Shown one piece after another: positions 12,392-15,480 of a DNA stretch of 15,480 nt. The stretch is from NCBI GenBank assembly GCA_026770575.1, contig MU657189.1:313727-329206 (forward strand), given 5' to 3'. Numbering within the stretch: position 1 is the stretch's first letter; every line of letters begins with the position of its first letter. Source of the stretch: Pelagophyceae sp. CCMP2097 (taxonomy: Eukaryota; Sar; Pelagophyceae). The notes beneath the pieces are model-generated. The model made no database searches. It was not told the origin of the DNA and saw only the letters and a program-made list of their open reading frames with translations. A program made the position numbers and the translations under genes.

Positions 12392-12555
12392 GGTCGCCGA
12401 GATTTGAGTTTGGGAAGTGCGTCTTAAACTGTGATTTCCGGCTTTGGCTATCGAATTTCTGGAACTTCCGAAATTATGGGACGTCTGTCCAAAGAGCATG
12501 TGCCCGCACCAAAACGAAACGGGCGCGACGACTGGAAAATTTGCGACTTCCCTTA
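12392..12555 (+). repeat. Dispersed repeat family R1, copy 2
   Basis: Begins GGTCGCCGAGATTTGAG and shares TTAAACTGTGATTTCCGG and CGAATTTCTGGAACTTCC with the other copies. After about 90 bp it continues with AACGAAACGGGCGCGAC, also in copy 3. It follows 20 bp after the large palindrome at 12205-12372. Confidence 0.85.
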
Positions 12556-12559
12556 ACAA

Positions 12560-13278
12560 AAACCATTTTTCTAAATCACCCCGAATCCTTGCCACGGGGA
12601 TTTCGCGCCAGTGGCTGGGGCTACGGGCGAGGAAACGGGGTTGGGTCGACGCCCGGCGGTGTCGACTTCGGCCAGGCCCAAAAAGTTCGGCGCCATCGGC
12701 CGTCGTCGCGGCGCTACACCTGTAGACAGGCACCCCAGCTGAGGCGCTTTTGGTCGGAATATTTTGTGTGGCGCAGTCGCGGCCCGGGCGCGTGAGGGGA
12801 CGTGGCAAACGCGCCCGACACCGCCCGACACCGAACTGTCCCCGGCGCGCACACCCGGCGCGCAACCCGCGTAGCATCGCCAGCGGGCGCGAAATCCACG
12901 TGGCACGGAATGGGGCCGATTTAGGAAGTCGAAAAGTTTTTAAAAGAGGGGCGCGTCACACTCTCTTTAAGATTTGCTTACGTCAAAATCGAACATAAGT
13001 ACTCTTTGAAACGCGGTTGTTGATTTCCTTCGGAACGGTGGGCGGTACCGCGACGTTTTGTGGCTGGGCTGCTCGGTACCGTCCCTCTCTAGCCCGGTGC
13101 ATAGTAAATTCGAGGTTGGACACCAGCTCGCCGCGCCGCGTGAAGGGCGCGGATTTGGAGGTCCCTTCGCGGGCCCTTTCCGCGCCGGCGCGTGCGCGGA
13201 TGAGCGCTTCCCATTGGAGAGGTCTTACCGTGGCCACGTGTACGGGCGCGCCGCGCGCTCCCGACGCTATTTATACGC
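12560..13278. other. No gene seen
   Basis: Several frames are open on both strands because the DNA is GC-rich, but none shows a recognisable motif, signal peptide or family resemblance. Confidence 0.4.
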
Positions 13279-13331
13279 TCTCCCGGCCCTGCACACCCCC
13301 GCGCCTCTTTCCTGCTAAAGGGCAATTTGGC
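13279..13331 (+). repeat. Dispersed GC-rich repeat, copy 2
   Basis: This is the partner of 649-701. It is preceded by TATTTATACGC, so this module again lies next to a TATA-like sequence, as at 549-640. The association in two places hints at a mobile unit or a promoter-derived duplication. Confidence 0.75.
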
Positions 13332-13475
13332 ACTCTGCTTTATTAGAGAGTTGGCTCGGTAGCCCCCCCCAAAACGAATATCTGAGACCGCAATTGGATT
13401 CAGGGCGCGCCCATTATACTCCGTGCCGCATTTTTGGTCAGTATGCCACCCTCGAAACGCAGGTTTCTAGACACT

Positions 13476-13508
13476 AGGAATTCCAAGGAATTCCTGCTTG
13501 GAATTCCT
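13476..13508. repeat. Short palindromic GGAATTCC cluster
   Basis: AGGAATTCCAAG and CTTGGAATTCCT form 12-bp inverted repeats around a 9-bp spacer. The spacer overlaps another GAATTC. Three GGAATTCC motifs lie in 33 bases. Confidence 0.8.
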
Positions 13509-13687
13509 GTATTCTAAAAGGGTTTCTATAGTTTCTCAATAGGGTTAACTTTAGATTTAGGACGAGGCAAAAATCGATGAAGGGAACTTGGCATACTGGT
13601 AGATTTCAGTCACGAGGTCGGTTTCGGGCAAAGGAAGAGGGCTGCGCCAGTCCGAGGCCGACACGAGGACCCGGGGGCACTCCCTAC

Positions 13688-13798
13688 CAGCAGGCGGTGC
13701 TCCGGCGTCATGATGACGAGGCTCGCGACGAAGTCATGGAAGGATTTTCCCTCTAGAATGTATTTTACCCTCCAGATTTTCGCGAAATACCCAGCTGA
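13688..13798 (-). CDS. Candidate internal exon, unassigned
   Basis: On the minus strand a strong acceptor (CTTTTTCCCAG) is followed by 37 open codons, starting SAGYFAKIWRVKYILEGKSF and ending TPEHRLL, and then a donor-like CTG|GTAGGG. Immediately 3', another frame reads plausible sequence (DLVTEIYQYAKF), and upstream a third frame reads GDTTPDQINQATDWFGT. Three adjacent protein-like frames in different phases could be short exons or a decayed gene. I recognise no family and cannot exclude chance. Confidence 0.2.
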
Positions 13799-13909
13799 CT
13801 GGGAAAAAGTGGGTAAACTCGTATTTTTCAACCCTATAATCAGTCGGCCTCGTCCCAAACCAGTCAGTCGCCTGGTTGATCTGGTCGGGAGTGGTGTCCC
13901 CCTGCCTAC

Positions 13910-14460
13910 TCCTCGGCCGGCAGCAACGATGCCCATAAATTTTCGTTCGACCAAATTTTAGCGACTCCGACCTTCAAATTTTGAACGAACGTTCCTCAAA
14001 TGACGCACCCACGTACCCCGACGCGCCTTGTTTACCTTAACTTTGATTTGAAGGATTGTATCAAATCTTGTGAGAGGCTTCGACGACGGGGGCTTTGTAT
14101 CCTGCAGCGCGGTGCGTGGATATCGCGCGCTAGAATTTCCTATTTGAGACGGAGCAAGGACACACTCCGGGGCCGTCTCCGGGGCCACATCGGGGCCGCA
14201 TGGGGGCGTCATCCTAGACGGACTGTTCAGGTTTTCCAAACGTCGTTGAAGCGGGTTTCCCGGGACGGGGCCGACGTACCTAAAGTCGCCACGCCGCTCC
14301 TGGCCGTCGACGTATCCACGTACCCCCCTAAATAACGTTCCCACAAAATACTGTGGTGCATGAGGCACGAGGGTTTAATTTATATCCCGGCAAGAAAGAA
14401 CTGGAGAGGTGATGGCAATAAAGGTCGAGTGCATACCCTCGCAAAAAAACGGGGTTCATG
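13910..14460. other. No assigned gene; both strands open
   Basis: A 136-codon frame on minus (14368-13958) and a 111-codon frame on plus (14000-14335) overlap. A short GGGGCC-rich tandem (14169-14200) lies inside. Neither frame has recognisable motifs. Confidence 0.3.
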
Positions 14461-14461
14461 C

Positions 14462-14625
14462 GGTCGTCGAGATTTCCCGGTCGAAAAGGCGTTTTAAACT
14501 GCGATTTCCGGCTTTAGCTAACGAATTTCTGAAACTTCCAAAATTTATGGGTTGCTGTCAGCTGATCGCAACGAAACAATTCCGAAACGAAACGGGCGCG
14601 ACGTTGAAAAAAATCGCGACTTAAC
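14462..14625 (+). repeat. Dispersed repeat family R1, copy 3
   Basis: Begins GGTCGTCGAGATTTCCCGG, shares the TTTTAAACTGCGATTTCCGG core, and has the tail CTGTCAGCTGATCGCAACG then AACGAAACGGGCGCGAC. The CTGTCAGCTGACCGCGACC and GAACGAAACGGGC motifs recur together at 10241-10272, probably a fragment of the same family. Confidence 0.85.
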
Positions 14626-14753
14626 CTTGGTTGCAGGCTTTTTTCGAAAAGATTCGGAGAAGAATGAAAGCTTGGTGGGCTCCCCGTCGGGCGCGGCGCT
14701 TGCGTTCCACCACTACGTCGGCTCCGCTGGCGCGGATGGCGGCGCGCGCGCGA

Positions 14754-14792
14754 ACCCGAAACCAGCCGCCACAATCGCTCAAAGAACAATTG
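14754..14792 (+). repeat. 39-bp dispersed repeat, copy 2
   Basis: Partner of 11152-11190, the single difference being CGCTC versus CGCTA. Flanks are unrelated. Confidence 0.9.
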
Positions 14793-15216
14793 CTTCTCTA
14801 GGAACGACACAGGGATTTGGGGCAACTTTCGTCGGGGAGTGGCGCGCGGGCGTGGTACTGGGGCGTTGGCCTCGCGTTGGCCCGGCTCGTGGCGCGTGGC
14901 AAAGACGCCGTCGAGGCGCTTTTCCTGCTTGTGCGAGGTCAAATAACGTCCGTTGAGCGCGCGCGACGCGGCCGTGCGTCCCACGCCGGGCCGTGAGGCC
15001 CAGTTTTTCGCTGGCGGGCCTTCGGCTCCACCCCGCGCGACCCCTCACAGCGCTCACCCCCCCTTTTTTGAAGTTCCAACGAGTCGTCACCAGGCTGAGG
15101 TGGAAGAAGTCTCTTGGCCCGTCGAGGACGGCCGTACGCAAGGTGCGAGAGCGGCTCATACAGACGGCGTTCTTCGACCGGCGTTGACATGGCCAGGTCG
15201 TTTGGCCTTGTCCTCG

Positions 15217-15405
15217 GGGGCCTTCGACGGCCTCGGAGTGCTGCGGGCCACGGTACTTTGCGCACGATCTCGGCCACGCTACGCTGGCGACGTGGCCTCT
15301 TTGATAATGGGCGGCGTCATCACCATCGCGTACGCTGCCCACGGCTGCCGCCGCGCCGCGCACGTTGAGATGCTGTTCTTTGTCGTCTACAAGGGGGGGT
15401 CAACA
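15217..15405 (+). CDS. Candidate membrane-protein exon, unassigned
   Basis: A plus frame reads through DVASLIMGGVITIAYAAHGC and VEMLFFVVYKGG, two hydrophobic stretches, with a GC-leaning third codon position over most codons. Three other frames are open across parts of the same DNA, and no splice sites or family match fix it. The low confidence reflects this ambiguity. Confidence 0.15.
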
Positions 15406-15480
15406 TGAAAATGCCGCGAATTTCCGAACCTCCACAGCACGTTTGAGAAGACTTTGAGTGGCTGGACATGTCCGGCTCGA

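Noticed and set aside
14514..14984. 156-codon minus frame as a gene
   Set aside because: Its C-terminal third translates the R1 repeat and its middle includes the 39-bp dispersed repeat. No recognisable domain remains.

Overview
This window looks like nuclear DNA from a eukaryotic microalga or related protist. A five-exon gene with consistent splice phases, a very large intron, GC-rich coding sequence, abundant low-complexity satellite and several fold-back elements all argue against a prokaryote. The lineage (haptophyte, pelagophyte, dinoflagellate or similar) cannot be fixed from sequence alone.

Left 9.1 kb: one gene fills positions 9074 down to 726 on the minus strand. I assembled it from five open blocks (9074-8294, 7971-7898, 3399-3132, 1136-950, 879-726). 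All junctions can be drawn as GT-AG, the codon phases agree at each one, and the product is 487 residues. It has a signal peptide, a region resembling a conserved family of secreted or Golgi-type algal and protist proteins of unassigned function (possibly glycosyltransferase-like; family match recalled, not searched), and a six-cysteine C-terminal tail. Introns 2 (about 4.5 kb) and 3 (about 2.0 kb) are filled mostly with a degenerate 12-13 bp minisatellite built around CTCGAG/CCGTCTC. Its orientation flips within intron 2. Intron 2 also holds a 21-bp minisatellite, a 147-bp fold-back element and two copies of a GGGT-rich repeat.

Positions 1-725, downstream of the gene's stop codon, hold two almost identical 92-bp direct repeats and a tRNA-like T-arm.

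Right 6.4 kb (9075-15480): I recognise no certain gene. It is a mosaic of repeats: a three-copy dispersed family, a 31-bp tandem array, a 459-bp inverted repeat with about 210-bp arms, a neighbouring 299-bp element with 35-bp terminal inverted repeats, a pair of about 135-bp direct repeats around a tRNA-like segment, and a 168-bp near-perfect palindrome. Two weak candidate exons (minus strand near 13.7 kb; plus strand near 15.3 kb) are listed at low confidence.

Only one gene is clearly present, so nothing can be said about genes working together. What stands out is how that gene keeps an uninterrupted reading frame across short exons separated by satellite DNA.
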